A stretch of DNA of 10,900 nt from Anaerolineae bacterium (lineage in GTDB: Bacteria > Chloroflexota > Anaerolineae > B4-G1 > SLSP01): contig JAFGSL010000620.1 in assembly GCA_016934645.1 (NCBI GenBank), positions 1 to 10,900 on the forward strand, given 5' to 3'. Both the position numbers and the translations under genes were made by a program. The notes below the pieces were generated by a model. The model was not told where the DNA came from. It worked only from the letters and a program-made list of their open reading frames with translations, and searched no databases. The first letter of the stretch is position 1, and each line of letters opens with the position of its first letter. This document shows, one piece after another, positions 1-6,575 of the stretch.

Positions 1-603
1 GCGGGTGGCCTGGGACGTCTTGAAACTCCCCAACATCGCGCTGGTGCTCATGCGGGCGTTGGCCTTCTTCACGCCGCGCATCGCCGCACACATGTGCAGC
101 CCCTCGGCGACCACCGCCACGCCCTGTGGATGGAGCGTCTCGTCAAGGAACTCCGCGATCTGCTGCGTCATGCGCTCCTGCACCTGCAAGCGTCTAGCAA
201 ACATCTCCACGATCCGCGGAATCTTGCTCAGGCCAATCACTTTGCCATTGGGAATATAGGCCACGTGCACCTTACCCAAGAAAGGCAGCATGTGATGTTC
301 GCACAGGCTGTAGTAGTCGATGTCCTTGACCAACACCATCTCGTCGTAGTCAACGTTGAAAATGGCATCGTTAATCAAGCGCTCCGGATCGACGTGATAA
401 CCGGCAGTCAGCTCTTCGTACATCCGCGCAACCCTGCCCGGTGTGCGCAGCAGTCCCTCGCGCGCTGGATCCTCGCCAATTGCTTCGAGAATCATACCCA
501 CGGCACATTCGATTTCCCCGGTACATTCTTGTTCAGGGACGTCCAAAAGGTCATTACGGAAGACATCGTAATCACTCGGTTCAATCTTTAAAGGCTGATT
601 CAT
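1..603 (-). CDS. folE: GTP cyclohydrolase I (FolE), 3' end cut by window edge
   Basis: Translating the minus strand from the ATG at 603-601 gives 201 residues without a stop, running off the left edge. GTP cyclohydrolase I converts GTP to 7,8-dihydroneopterin triphosphate, the first step of folate/pterin synthesis, as a cytoplasmic homodecamer. Visible signatures are the segment [10 protein letters not shown] (Cys and His of the zinc site), [17 protein letters not shown], and [20 protein letters not shown], which contains the third zinc ligand Cys. The family is usually 185-220 residues, so only a short C-terminal tail is missing. The start is fixed by a strong GAGGAGG ribosome site at 609-615, five bases upstream. 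A near-consensus sigma70 promoter at 715-743 indicates independent transcription, separate from tldD upstream, which has its own terminator. All metal ligands are present, so the enzyme should be active and of the zinc-dependent type I class rather than FolE2. Confidence 0.95.
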   Translation of the reverse strand, partial: MNQPLKIEPSDYDVFRNDLLDVPEQECTGEIECAVGMILEAIGEDPAREGLLRTPGRVARMYEELTAGYHVDPERLINDAIFNVDYDEMVLVKDIDYYSLCEHHMLPFLGKVHVAYIPNGKVIGLSKIPRIVEMFARRLQVQERMTQQIAEFLDETLHPQGVAVVAEGLHMCAAMRGVKKANARMSTSAMLGSFKTSQATR

Positions 604-608
604 TATTT

Positions 609-615
609 CCTCCTC
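609..615 (-). promoter_or_regulatory. Strong ribosome binding site of folE
   Basis: The minus strand reads GAGGAGG followed by AAATA and the ATG at 603. This fixes the folE start and suggests efficient translation. Confidence 0.8.
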
Positions 616-639
616 AAAAACAGTATGGTTTCAACGCTT

Positions 640-685
640 AAGGCGGATCACAATCCGCCTTTCTCGCAGCGCCGGATTATGATCC
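640..685 (-). promoter_or_regulatory. Hairpin-bearing folE leader
   Basis: The predicted folE 5' untranslated region of about 105 bases holds a perfect 9-bp inverted repeat (640-648 with 653-661, arms AAGGCGGAT/ATCCGCCTT, 4-base loop). A weaker stem lies at 674-677/682-685 (GGAT/ATCC, 4-base loop). On the transcript the weak hairpin comes first. The two share GGATCA/TGATCC segments, so one arm of each could pair with the other as an alternative fold. No U-run follows the strong stem, so a terminator is unlikely. It could be an mRNA-stabilising stem, a protein-binding palindrome or a regulatory leader. I do not recognise it as a known riboswitch class. Confidence 0.45.
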
Positions 686-714
686 AGCACAAGCATCTGC
701 GGTTTCTTAAGTAT

Positions 715-743
715 AGTATATCACTTTGTTTATATTTTGTCAA
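715..743 (-). promoter_or_regulatory. Near-consensus sigma70 promoter of folE
   Basis: On the minus strand, TTGACA (743-738) and TATACT (720-715) are separated by exactly 17 bases of AT-rich sequence. The -35 matches consensus perfectly and the -10 at five of six positions, in a locally AT-rich island of an otherwise GC-rich window. Transcription would start near 708, giving a leader of about 105 bases before folE. Confidence 0.8.
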
Positions 744-766
744 TATTTTTAAGTCATTAAATATGC

Positions 767-799
767 AAAACGACCGGGAAGCTCGCGGCTTCCCAGTCG
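767..799 (-). terminator. Rho-independent terminator of the tldE-tldD operon
   Basis: Just after the tldD stop codon the minus strand forms a stem of CGAC, one mismatch, then GGGAAGC (771-782 with 788-799) around a 5-base loop. TTTT follows at 770-767. It separates tldD from the folE promoter, whose -35 begins 24 bases further on. Confidence 0.75.
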
Positions 800-817
800 T
801 TGTCGATCCCAGTCCCG

Positions 818-2284
818 CTACTTCATCACGCCAACTTGCACGTTGCGGAAGCGTGCCGGAGCCGCACCGTGCCCGGTATGCGCAACCTGACCAGGCTGGC
901 CCTTGCCGCAATTGGGCGTTCCCCACACCACCCAGTGATCCGCGTCGCAGATGGCGTCGCAGTTGCCCCAGAATTGCGGCGTGATGCCGGTGTACGTCGC
1001 GTTCTTGTACATCTGCCCAAGCTTACCGTTCTTGATCTGGTAGGCCAGCTCCGTCCCGAATTGGAAGTTGAGACGCTTGTCATCGATGCTCCAACTCTTG
1101 TTGGTGATCATGTAGATGCCGTCGTCCGTATCAGCGATGAGATCATCCAGCGTCCACGTGCCAGGCTGCAGGCTGATGTTGGTCATGCGGATGATGGGGA
1201 TGCGATCCCAACCGTCGGCCCGCATCGAGCCATTGCTGCGCGCGGGGGCATCGGGATGCAGACGGCGCAACTCCTGCGCCGACTCACGCGAGGTGAGGTA
1301 GCCCACGAACATCCCGTTCTTGACGATGTCCGTCTTTTGCGCGGGCACGCCTTCGTCGTCGTAACCGAAGGTGCCCAGACCTGTGGGGGTGACTGCGTCC
1401 GCAGTCAAGTTGACGATATTGGAGCCGTAACGGAAATGCCCGCCATACTTCTCCGGCGTCAGAAAGCTCGTGCCCGCATAGGCTGCCTCGGTGCCGAAAA
1501 CGCGGTCCAGTTCGATGGGATGCCCGCACGACTCGTGGACTTGCAGGGCCAGTTGCGGCCCATCGAGGATCATCGTGGTGACGCCAGCGGGGCACTGTGC
1601 TGCGCTGAGCAACGCCACAGCCTCCTCACCCATGCGGCGGGCGTTGCCCACCAGGTCCCAGCGCTTCACAAACTCGTAGCCTGCTGTGCCCTGGTGCCTG
1701 CCGAAGGAGTTGGGATAGGAGCGCTTCTGCATCTCACCCTGCGCGACGGCTACGGCGACAATGCCCAGGCCACTCTCGGTGATCTCCTGCTCGATGAAGC
1801 TCCCCTCGGTGCTGGCGAAGGTCTTGTTCTCGCGGATAAACACCAGGTCGGAGTTGGCAACTTTGACGCCTTGCACGGCGCGGGCTTCTTTGTCCGCGGC
1901 CATGAGCAGCGATACTTTGTCGTTGAGTGGCACAGTGAAAGGATCGATCTCCACTGGCGTGCGATAGACGCCCACGTGGACTTCTGGCGGTCCCAGGTCC
2001 ACGTCCTCGATTTTGGTCAGGGCGCTGGCCTTCGCAATCTGCACCGCCAGGGCGGTCACGCGATCCACCTCAGCCGGTTCGAGCCGGTAGCTGCTGGCGA
2101 AGCCCCACACCCCATCGGCGACGACGCGGACGCCAAAGCCCTGCGAATTGTCCAGCGCGAGGCGCTGGACGATTCCGTTCTTCACGGTAATTGCCTGATT
2201 CTTACGGCGCACGATGCGGATATCCGCATACGTCGCTCCTTGTACTTTAGCCAAATCTAATGCGCGGTCAGTTAAATCTCGCAT
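818..2284 (-). CDS. tldD: TldD metalloprotease subunit
   Basis: This encodes a 488-residue protein of the TldD/PmbA family (peptidase family U62). TldD carries the active site of the TldD-TldE heterodimer, which degrades or trims unfolded peptides in the cytoplasm; in characterised cases it matures microcin B17 and helps turn over the antitoxin CcdA. The zinc motif HEXXXH is at residues 250-255 (HESCGH), and the conserved C-terminal Cys is in the segment TPNCGKGQPGQ near residue 459. Length fits the family (about 450-490). An in-frame ATG nine bases upstream (2293) sits only two bases from the AGGAGG ribosome site, too close for initiation, so the ATG at 2284 is preferred. The gene starts 15 bases after the tldE stop codon, and that stop overlaps its ribosome site, so the two genes are surely one operon. 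A terminator at 767-799 follows. Confidence 0.92.
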   Translation of the reverse strand: MRDLTDRALDLAKVQGATYADIRIVRRKNQAITVKNGIVQRLALDNSQGFGVRVVADGVWGFASSYRLEPAEVDRVTALAVQIAKASALTKIEDVDLGPPEVHVGVYRTPVEIDPFTVPLNDKVSLLMAADKEARAVQGVKVANSDLVFIRENKTFASTEGSFIEQEITESGLGIVAVAVAQGEMQKRSYPNSFGRHQGTAGYEFVKRWDLVGNARRMGEEAVALLSAAQCPAGVTTMILDGPQLALQVHESCGHPIELDRVFGTEAAYAGTSFLTPEKYGGHFRYGSNIVNLTADAVTPTGLGTFGYDDEGVPAQKTDIVKNGMFVGYLTSRESAQELRRLHPDAPARSNGSMRADGWDRIPIIRMTNISLQPGTWTLDDLIADTDDGIYMITNKSWSIDDKRLNFQFGTELAYQIKNGKLGQMYKNATYTGITPQFWGNCDAICDADHWVVWGTPNCGKGQPGQVAHTGHGAAPARFRNVQVGVMK

Positions 2285-2299
2285 AATCGTCATCTCCTC

Positions 2300-3640
2300 C
2301 TAGAACTCCGTCGTTCCCGTGAATTGGAACGCGTGAATCTTCGCTGCCGGAACGTAGATGCCACCCCGGCGACCACTGATCAGCTTGCACTCAGAACTCA
2401 ACATCTCCGCCCGGCCGAAAGCTTCCAAAATGCTCTGCGTAAAGCGGAAATTCTTCAGCGGGCGGGTGATCGCGCCGTTTTCGATGAGGAACGTGCCGTC
2501 GCGCGTCATCCCAGTGAGCACAGTCTTGATCGGGTGGACGGTATTGGTGTAGTGAAAGCGCGTCACCCAGATGCCACGTTCTGTGGAAGCCAGCATCTCC
2601 TCTTTCGTCGCCGTGCCGGGAGCCATAAACAGGTTGAGTGGGATCGGCCCAAACGTATTTGGCGCAGGCAAACTATGTCCCGTCGAGGCTTTGCCTTCCT
2701 CTCGCCCGGCGGTAAACGAATCGTAGACGACGTTCTGGGCAATGCCCTTCTCGATCAAAGTCACGCGCTGCTTGGGCACACCCTCGAAATCGAAGGGCAG
2801 CACCAACCCGCGCGGATCGAGACCGTCGTCCCAAATCGTGATGTTCTCGCCGGTCACTTGTTGTCCAAGACGCCCGGTCATGAAGCTGCGCCCTTCCTGC
2901 AAGGCTAGAGCACCAAATCCCATAAACCCCAGCGATGACAGCATATCGGCGACCGCCGCTTCCTCAAGGATGACGGTGTAAGCGCCCGGCTCAATGCTGG
3001 TGGGATGGCGGCTTTGCAGCGCTTTATCCACGGCCACCCGTCCCACAGCCTCCGGATCCAGCGTTGAAACATCCGCGGCCGTAGCCGCACCGTAGCCAGA
3101 GCTATCGACGCTCATAATGACGGTGACCACGTTGGCGGTGGTGCCGCAATGGTAGGCGGCGACGCCCAGCGAATTGGCGACCAGGAGTTCCTGGACTTCG
3201 GTGGAAAACGCACCTGCCGCCTGCAAGCCATTCTCCCGCGACAAGGTGCAGATAGTCGCCACGCCCTGCGCGCGCTGTTCCGGCGAACATTCTGCCGTCG
3301 CCGCGACGTAGGCGTCGATTTCCTGCGCGGGCTGTGCCTCCGGCAGCGAGTGGAAATCGGGGTTGTCCTGCTGGAAACGCGCCACCGTCTCCGCCGCATT
3401 GACCACCTGGCGCAACGCTTCGTCGCTCAGATCGTTGCCCGAGGCGACGCCCATCTTTTTGCCGAACACCGCCCGCACGCGCACCGTGACGTCCGTTTCC
3501 GAGACGTTTTGGTGGATCCGATTGGTCGCGAAACGGGTCAGGTGTTCGTCAACGCCCATGATCATCACCTCGGTTTGATCGGCGCTGGAGAATCCCAGCA
3601 CACGATCAGCAATAGCTCTCAACTTCTCTTTACCTAGCAC
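2300..3640 (-). CDS. pmbA: TldE/PmbA, partner subunit of TldD
   Basis: This is a 446-residue protein of the TldD/PmbA family, clearly related to the downstream TldD but lacking an HEXXXH zinc motif, as expected for the TldE (PmbA) subunit. TldE forms the heterodimer and shapes the peptide tunnel while TldD supplies catalysis. Family features are the N-terminal repetitive beta region (VTVRVRAVFGKKMGVASGND, around residues 50-69) and the C-terminal segments GIWVTRFHYTNTVHPIKT and LTGMTRDGTFLIENGAI. The start is GTG at 3640, supported by the perfect AGGAGGT at 3652-3646 with a 5-base gap. tldD follows after only 15 bases. A fold-back repeat (3669-3764) lies 16 bases upstream of the ribosome site, so the leader RNA, if transcribed through it, would be strongly structured. 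No convincing promoter was seen between this gene and folB-folK. Confidence 0.9.
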   Translation of the reverse strand: MLGKEKLRAIADRVLGFSSADQTEVMIMGVDEHLTRFATNRIHQNVSETDVTVRVRAVFGKKMGVASGNDLSDEALRQVVNAAETVARFQQDNPDFHSLPEAQPAQEIDAYVAATAECSPEQRAQGVATICTLSRENGLQAAGAFSTEVQELLVANSLGVAAYHCGTTANVVTVIMSVDSSGYGAATAADVSTLDPEAVGRVAVDKALQSRHPTSIEPGAYTVILEEAAVADMLSSLGFMGFGALALQEGRSFMTGRLGQQVTGENITIWDDGLDPRGLVLPFDFEGVPKQRVTLIEKGIAQNVVYDSFTAGREEGKASTGHSLPAPNTFGPIPLNLFMAPGTATKEEMLASTERGIWVTRFHYTNTVHPIKTVLTGMTRDGTFLIENGAITRPLKNFRFTQSILEAFGRAEMLSSECKLISGRRGGIYVPAAKIHAFQFTGTTEF

Positions 3641-3668
3641 GTTCTACCTCCTATAGATTAACCATGAA

Positions 3669-3764
3669 TCTCAGTAGATCGAAAATCTACGTTCGTAGTA
3701 ACCACTTTAGTGGTTCTTTTAACGACTGAAGTCGTTACCACGAGCCAAGATTGTGATCTACTGA
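3669..3764. repeat. Compound fold-back repeat, copy 1
   Basis: This is a 96-bp element bounded by a 10-bp inverted repeat (TCAGTAGATC 3671-3680, GATCTACTGA 3755-3764). Inside are nested stems: GTAGAT/ATCTAC near 3674-3690, AACCACTTTAGTGGTT (3701-3716) and AACGACTGAAGTCGTT (3721-3736). A related copy lies at 7778-7852: the first 34 bases are identical and the right end is nearly so. Copy 1 has about 21 extra bases, in effect a second central hairpin. The ends extend as TATAGATT (3652-3659) and AATCTATA (3764-3771). It contains no ORF and looks like a mobile palindromic or REP/MITE-like repeat between folB-folK and pmbA. Confidence 0.8.
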
Positions 3765-3770
3765 ATCTAT

Positions 3771-3819
3771 ACTAATCTTCACAAATAGAAAAAATTAGTG
3801 TGGATTCGTGAAGATTAGT
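3771..3819. repeat. 12-bp inverted repeat between folB-folK and pmbA
   Basis: A perfect 12-bp inverted repeat (ACTAATCTTCAC 3771-3782, GTGAAGATTAGT 3808-3819) encloses a 25-base AT-rich loop. It starts 10 bases after the folB-folK stop on the minus strand. It could slow or end transcription, but no T-run follows the second arm, so calling it a terminator would be weak. It abuts the fold-back repeat at 3669-3764. Confidence 0.6.
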
Positions 3820-3828
3820 GGTAAAAAC

Positions 3829-4686
3829 TCAAAGCTGCACATCGTTGCGGCGTATGATGCTCCCCATCAAGGAGCGTTCGGCAATTTCGCCCAACGTCTG
3901 CCCAGTTTCCGGATGCCGGTATCCCGGCGCGAGATCGGCCAGTGGCACGGCAATGTGGGCATACTTCAAAATGTCGGGGTCGGGGATATGGCGCGCCTCG
4001 ACGTCCAACACCTCACTGTTGAACAGAGCAATGTCCAAATCGATGGTGCGTGGGGCATTTTTGTCCGCTACACGCACACGCCCCAACTGCTGTTCGATTT
4101 GCAGTAGCACCTCGCGTTTCAAATCTGCCGCTGCCAGCGGTGTCTCGATGAGCACCGCAGCGTTGAGGAAGTTCGGTTGGTCGGTTTTGCCGATGGGCAC
4201 CGTCTCGTAGACCGGCGACACCGCCAGCAGAACGCATCGCTCCGCCAGTAAGCGTGTGGTCGCCTGCAGGTTATCCACCGCGTCAATATTGGATCCCATC
4301 GCGATAAAGACACGGTTGCGCCGTTCTGCATCTGCTCGGGTACGGGTGATCTCCACACCGACGGAACGGGCGAAACGCAGCGCGCCCGGTTTCTCCACCC
4401 GCACCTGTGCCTTTTCCACCCGCGTATCGGCCAGACAGATGTGCGCGATCTCCGCCGCCAACTTTTCCACCGTGAAAAAGCGCGACGCTTCGACCATAGC
4501 GATGATCTGCTTGGTGATGGTGCGGTAGTTCACGGCATCGTCGATTTGATCGGAGATTCCAGCGGGGCGCAAATCGGCCCAGAGCGTGATGTTGATCAAC
4601 ACATCCTGGCGGTTGCGGCGCTCTTCATCGTTGATACCGATGATGGTTCGCAATAATAGGTCTTTGATATGAATTTGATCCGTCAT
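3829..4686 (-). CDS. folBK: FolB-FolK fusion: dihydroneopterin aldolase / HPPK
   Basis: This is a 285-residue bifunctional folate enzyme. Residues 1-120 are dihydroneopterin aldolase (FolB), which cleaves dihydroneopterin to hydroxymethyl-dihydropterin and glycolaldehyde; the family residues are visible as GINDEERR (Glu21/22), VNYRTI (Tyr54) and VEKPGAL (Lys99). Residues 125-285 are the HPPK domain (FolK), which transfers pyrophosphate from ATP to that product. It shows FIAMGSN, SPVYETVPIG, LGRVR (203-205) and RTIDLDI with the two magnesium-binding Asp at 216 and 218. The Trp-Gly before PRTIDLD of E. coli HPPK is Asn-Ala here. The start is taken at ATG 4686, where FolB homology begins. The frame stays open upstream to 4842, but only by reading through an octanucleotide array. 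The ribosome site is poor, just a G-run five bases before the ATG. FolE is encoded about 3.2 kb downstream on the same strand. Confidence 0.93.
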   Translation of the reverse strand: MTDQIHIKDLLLRTIIGINDEERRNRQDVLINITLWADLRPAGISDQIDDAVNYRTITKQIIAMVEASRFFTVEKLAAEIAHICLADTRVEKAQVRVEKPGALRFARSVGVEITRTRADAERRNRVFIAMGSNIDAVDNLQATTRLLAERCVLLAVSPVYETVPIGKTDQPNFLNAAVLIETPLAAADLKREVLLQIEQQLGRVRVADKNAPRTIDLDIALFNSEVLDVEARHIPDPDILKYAHIAVPLADLAPGYRHPETGQTLGEIAERSLMGSIIRRNDVQL

Positions 4687-4700
4687 CGACACCCCCCCAT

Positions 4701-4804
4701 ACTCCCACACTCCCACACTCCCACACTCCCACACTCCCACACTCCCACACTCCCACACTCCCATACTCCCATACTCCCCTACTTCCATACTCCCACACTC
4801 CCAC
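4701..4804. repeat. 13-copy octanucleotide tandem array
   Basis: Thirteen 8-bp units of ACTCCCAC (plus strand) run uninterrupted for 104 bp. Nine copies are exact. Variants are ACTCCCAT twice, then ACTCCCCT and ACTTCCAT adjacent to each other. The array ends 15 bases upstream of the folB-folK ATG and lies about 90 bases from the diverging fucosidase start. Because 8 is not a multiple of 3, gain or loss of a unit would shift any frame read through it. The minus-strand frame that happens to be open reads a Gly/Val/Trp/Glu/Cys-rich 8-residue period, not credible protein. Its likely effect is on promoter spacing or leader structure. Confidence 0.95.
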
Positions 4805-4861
4805 ACCCAAACTTGGTCGCGCACCAGGAAATCCGTTAGCATTCGCTAAATCCGTTGACTG

Positions 4862-4890
4862 CTTACAGTTCTACAGATTTGTGGTTTAAT
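4862..4890 (+). promoter_or_regulatory. Possible leaderless promoter of the fucosidase gene
   Basis: TTTAAT (4885-4890) is a five-of-six match to a -10 box, with a weak CTTACA (4862-4867) 17 bases upstream. The expected transcription start falls at the ATG at 4897, so the mRNA would be leaderless. This agrees with the absence of any purine-rich ribosome site before that ATG. The nearby TTGACT at 4855 is a better -35 but lies 24 bases from the -10, which is too far. Confidence 0.35.
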
Positions 4891-4896
4891 AGTGCC

Positions 4897-6390
4897 ATGT
4901 TCTCGTATCTGCCTACCCTAGACTCTGTAAAACAGCACCGGATTCCGGCGTGGTTCGCCGGAGCCAAGTTAGGCATCTTCATCCATTGGGGACCGTACTC
5001 TGTACCTGGGTGGGCGCCACGCGGGGGTAACCTTCGCGAGGTTATCGCCCAACACGGCGACGCCTACTGGTTCAAACACAATCCCTACGCCGAGTGGTAC
5101 TGCCAGGCGATGCAGATCGACGGCAGTCCCACGCAGCGCCATCACGCGGAAACATACGGCGCGCATACTCCCTACGCCACGTTCGGCCCGCAGTTCAACA
5201 CAGCGGCGCGGATGTGGAAGCCCTCGATGTGGGCCAACCTCTTCCATCGGGCCGGAGCGCGCTACGTGGTGATGGTGGCCAAACACCACGACGGCTTTTT
5301 GATGTGGCCGAGTACCACACCCAATCCCCACAGACCAGACTGGCATGCCGAGCGCGATTGCGTGGGCGAACTCGCTTCCGCCGTCCGCGCGCGCGGGATG
5401 CGTGTGGGACTGTATTACTCCGGCGGGTTGGACTTCACCTTCAAAGAAGACCGTGCAGACGGCTCGCCTGAGCTCGCCGCAGGCACGGTCGTCATCCGCG
5501 ATTTCGCCGATATGCTAACCGCCATCCCCAACGATCCGGCCTACGCCGCCTACGCCGACGCCCACTGGCGCGAACTCATCAGCCGTTACAAGCCATCCGT
5601 GCTGTGGAACGACATCGGCTACCCGGCCTCCGCCGATCTGCCAGCGCTCTTTGCCTACTACTACAACACCGTGCGCAAGGGCGTCGTCAACGACCGCTTC
5701 ACCCAGGTAAACCTGACAGGTTTTGGAAACCTGTCAGGTTTGGTACGCAAACTCATCCGCTGGGTGGTTCGCCGGGCGCTCACCCATCCCCAGAGCCTCA
5801 TCGCGCGACTACAGGCGGGGGGTGCCCATTACGATTTCCGCACGCCAGAGTATGCCACCTACACCAAAGTCGCGACACGGAAATGGGAAGCCACGCGAGG
5901 TATCGGGCAATCTTTCGGCTACAATCGCAACGAGCAGCCGGAAGATCTCATTTCTGTAAAAGAACTTATCCACCTGTTAGCCGATGTCGTCAGCAAAAAC
6001 GGCAACCTACTGCTCAATGTCGGACCGATGGCCGACGGGACGATCCCACCGGAACAGGTAGAACGCCTTGAGGGCCTGGGCGCGTGGCTCAAGATCAACG
6101 GCGAAGCGATTTTCGACACACGTCCCTGCAGCCGCGCCGAAGGACAGACCGGCGACGGCCTGCCGGTGCGCTTCACCGAGAAAGACAACGCGCTGTACGC
6201 CATCCTACTCGGCAAGCCGCAGACGGATCAGGTGGAAATCCCCGACCTATCGATGCCGGAGACAGCCAGGGTCTACGTCCTCGGCTACAACGCGCCCTTT
6301 GCGTGGCAGCAACGCGGGAGAAACCTGGCCCTTATCCTGCCCCGAACGCTGCCAGATACCCCTGCCGTCGCCCTCAAAATCGTCCCATAA
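4897..6390 (+). CDS. GH29 alpha-L-fucosidase
   Basis: This 497-residue enzyme is predicted to hydrolyse terminal alpha-L-fucose by the retaining GH29 mechanism. Landmarks in order: AKLGIFIHWGPYSVPGW (23-39), YVVMVAKHHDGFLMW (123-137), GLYYSGGLDF (171-180), and VLWNDIGYP with the expected nucleophile Asp239. Further on are HYDFRTPEY (311-319), NLLLNVGPMADGTIP, and INGEAIFDTRP before the C-terminal beta domain. Length suits the family. No signal peptide is visible, so it probably acts in the cytoplasm on imported oligosaccharides. A TTG at 4855 opens the same frame, but ATG 4897 directly precedes the conserved N-terminal part and fits a leaderless promoter. An exact 33-bp palindrome (5709-5741) lies in frame and encodes residues 272-282, in a region between the Asp239 loop and HYDFRTPEY that looks longer than usual. 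It is the only plus-strand gene here and diverges from folB-folK. Confidence 0.93.
   Translation: MFSYLPTLDSVKQHRIPAWFAGAKLGIFIHWGPYSVPGWAPRGGNLREVIAQHGDAYWFKHNPYAEWYCQAMQIDGSPTQRHHAETYGAHTPYATFGPQFNTAARMWKPSMWANLFHRAGARYVVMVAKHHDGFLMWPSTTPNPHRPDWHAERDCVGELASAVRARGMRVGLYYSGGLDFTFKEDRADGSPELAAGTVVIRDFADMLTAIPNDPAYAAYADAHWRELISRYKPSVLWNDIGYPASADLPALFAYYYNTVRKGVVNDRFTQVNLTGFGNLSGLVRKLIRWVVRRALTHPQSLIARLQAGGAHYDFRTPEYATYTKVATRKWEATRGIGQSFGYNRNEQPEDLISVKELIHLLADVVSKNGNLLLNVGPMADGTIPPEQVERLEGLGAWLKINGEAIFDTRPCSRAEGQTGDGLPVRFTEKDNALYAILLGKPQTDQVEIPDLSMPETARVYVLGYNAPFAWQQRGRNLALILPRTLPDTPAVALKIVP
5709..5741. repeat. Perfect 33-bp palindromic element inside the fucosidase gene
   Basis: AAACCTGACAGGTTT (5709-5723) and its exact reverse complement AAACCTGTCAGGTTT (5727-5741) flank the 3-base loop TGG. 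Each arm is itself an almost perfect palindrome. The tetranucleotide GGTA occurs on both sides (5706-5709 and 5742-5745), as a target duplication would. The implied insert of 36 bases is a whole number of codons, so the frame is kept. It adds a segment reading VNLTGFGNLSGL. Confidence 0.85.
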
Positions 6391-6474
6391 TGCTCGGATC
6401 GATGCTCTCCGCTAACTGCGGGGCGATGTAATACAACATTTGACAATCAAAAACCGGGTTTCTCCGGCAGACTG
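6391..6474. other. Fucosidase 3' flank with a short C/G-run motif
   Basis: This holds no gene. On the minus strand it contains GGAGAAACCCGGTTTTT (about 6450-6466), a weak AAAC/GTTT stem ending in a T-run. That could act as a minor terminator for a minus-strand transcript or be a dispersed repeat. No clear plus-strand terminator for the fucosidase was seen. The 83-bp palindromic element follows. Confidence 0.3.
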
Positions 6475-6557
6475 CTAGTGTTCTTTCAACATTAGTATGA
6501 CAGGTAAAAGTGTTGCACAGGAAAATACCCGTCATTCATACCTTGACGGAACACTAG
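6475..6557. repeat. 83-bp imperfect palindrome, MITE-like
   Basis: Terminal inverted repeats CTAGTGTTC (6475-6483) and GAACACTAG (6549-6557) are followed inward by further complementary blocks: TCAA (6486-6489) with TTGA (6544-6547), and GTATGACAGG with an imperfect CCCGTCATTCATAC. The whole element can fold into one interrupted hairpin. TA dinucleotides sit at both tips, as for IS630/Tc1-type elements that duplicate TA. That family link is inference; no transposase is present. It lies between the convergent ends of the fucosidase and the zinc-ribbon gene and could also serve as a transcription barrier. Confidence 0.6.
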
Positions 6558-6575
6558 GCTTATATTCTTGTCATA

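Noticed and set aside
94..591. Plus-strand open frame of 165 codons at the left edge.
   Set aside because: It lies antisense to folE, whose minus-strand translation matches GTP cyclohydrolase I throughout.
604..714. Tetrahydrofolate riboswitch in the folE leader.
   Set aside because: Considered because of the gene, but I could not match its conserved core to this leader; only simple hairpins are visible.
800..2260. A 486-codon open frame on the plus strand opposite tldD.
   Set aside because: It is a codon-bias shadow of tldD, which has the zinc motif, family length and ribosome site. The plus-strand translation shows no recognisable domain.
2285..2293. Alternative tldD start at the ATG at 2293.
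   Set aside because: It is only two bases from the AGGAGG site. The ATG at 2284 has workable spacing, though the difference is three residues and not certain.
4701..4804. CRISPR-like array.
   Set aside because: The units are 8 bp with no spacers, so this is a simple tandem repeat.
4687..4842. N-terminal extension of folB-folK to an ATG at 4842.
   Set aside because: The extension is just the octanucleotide array translated (Gly/Val/Trp/Cys/Glu repeats), and FolB homology begins at the ATG at 4686.
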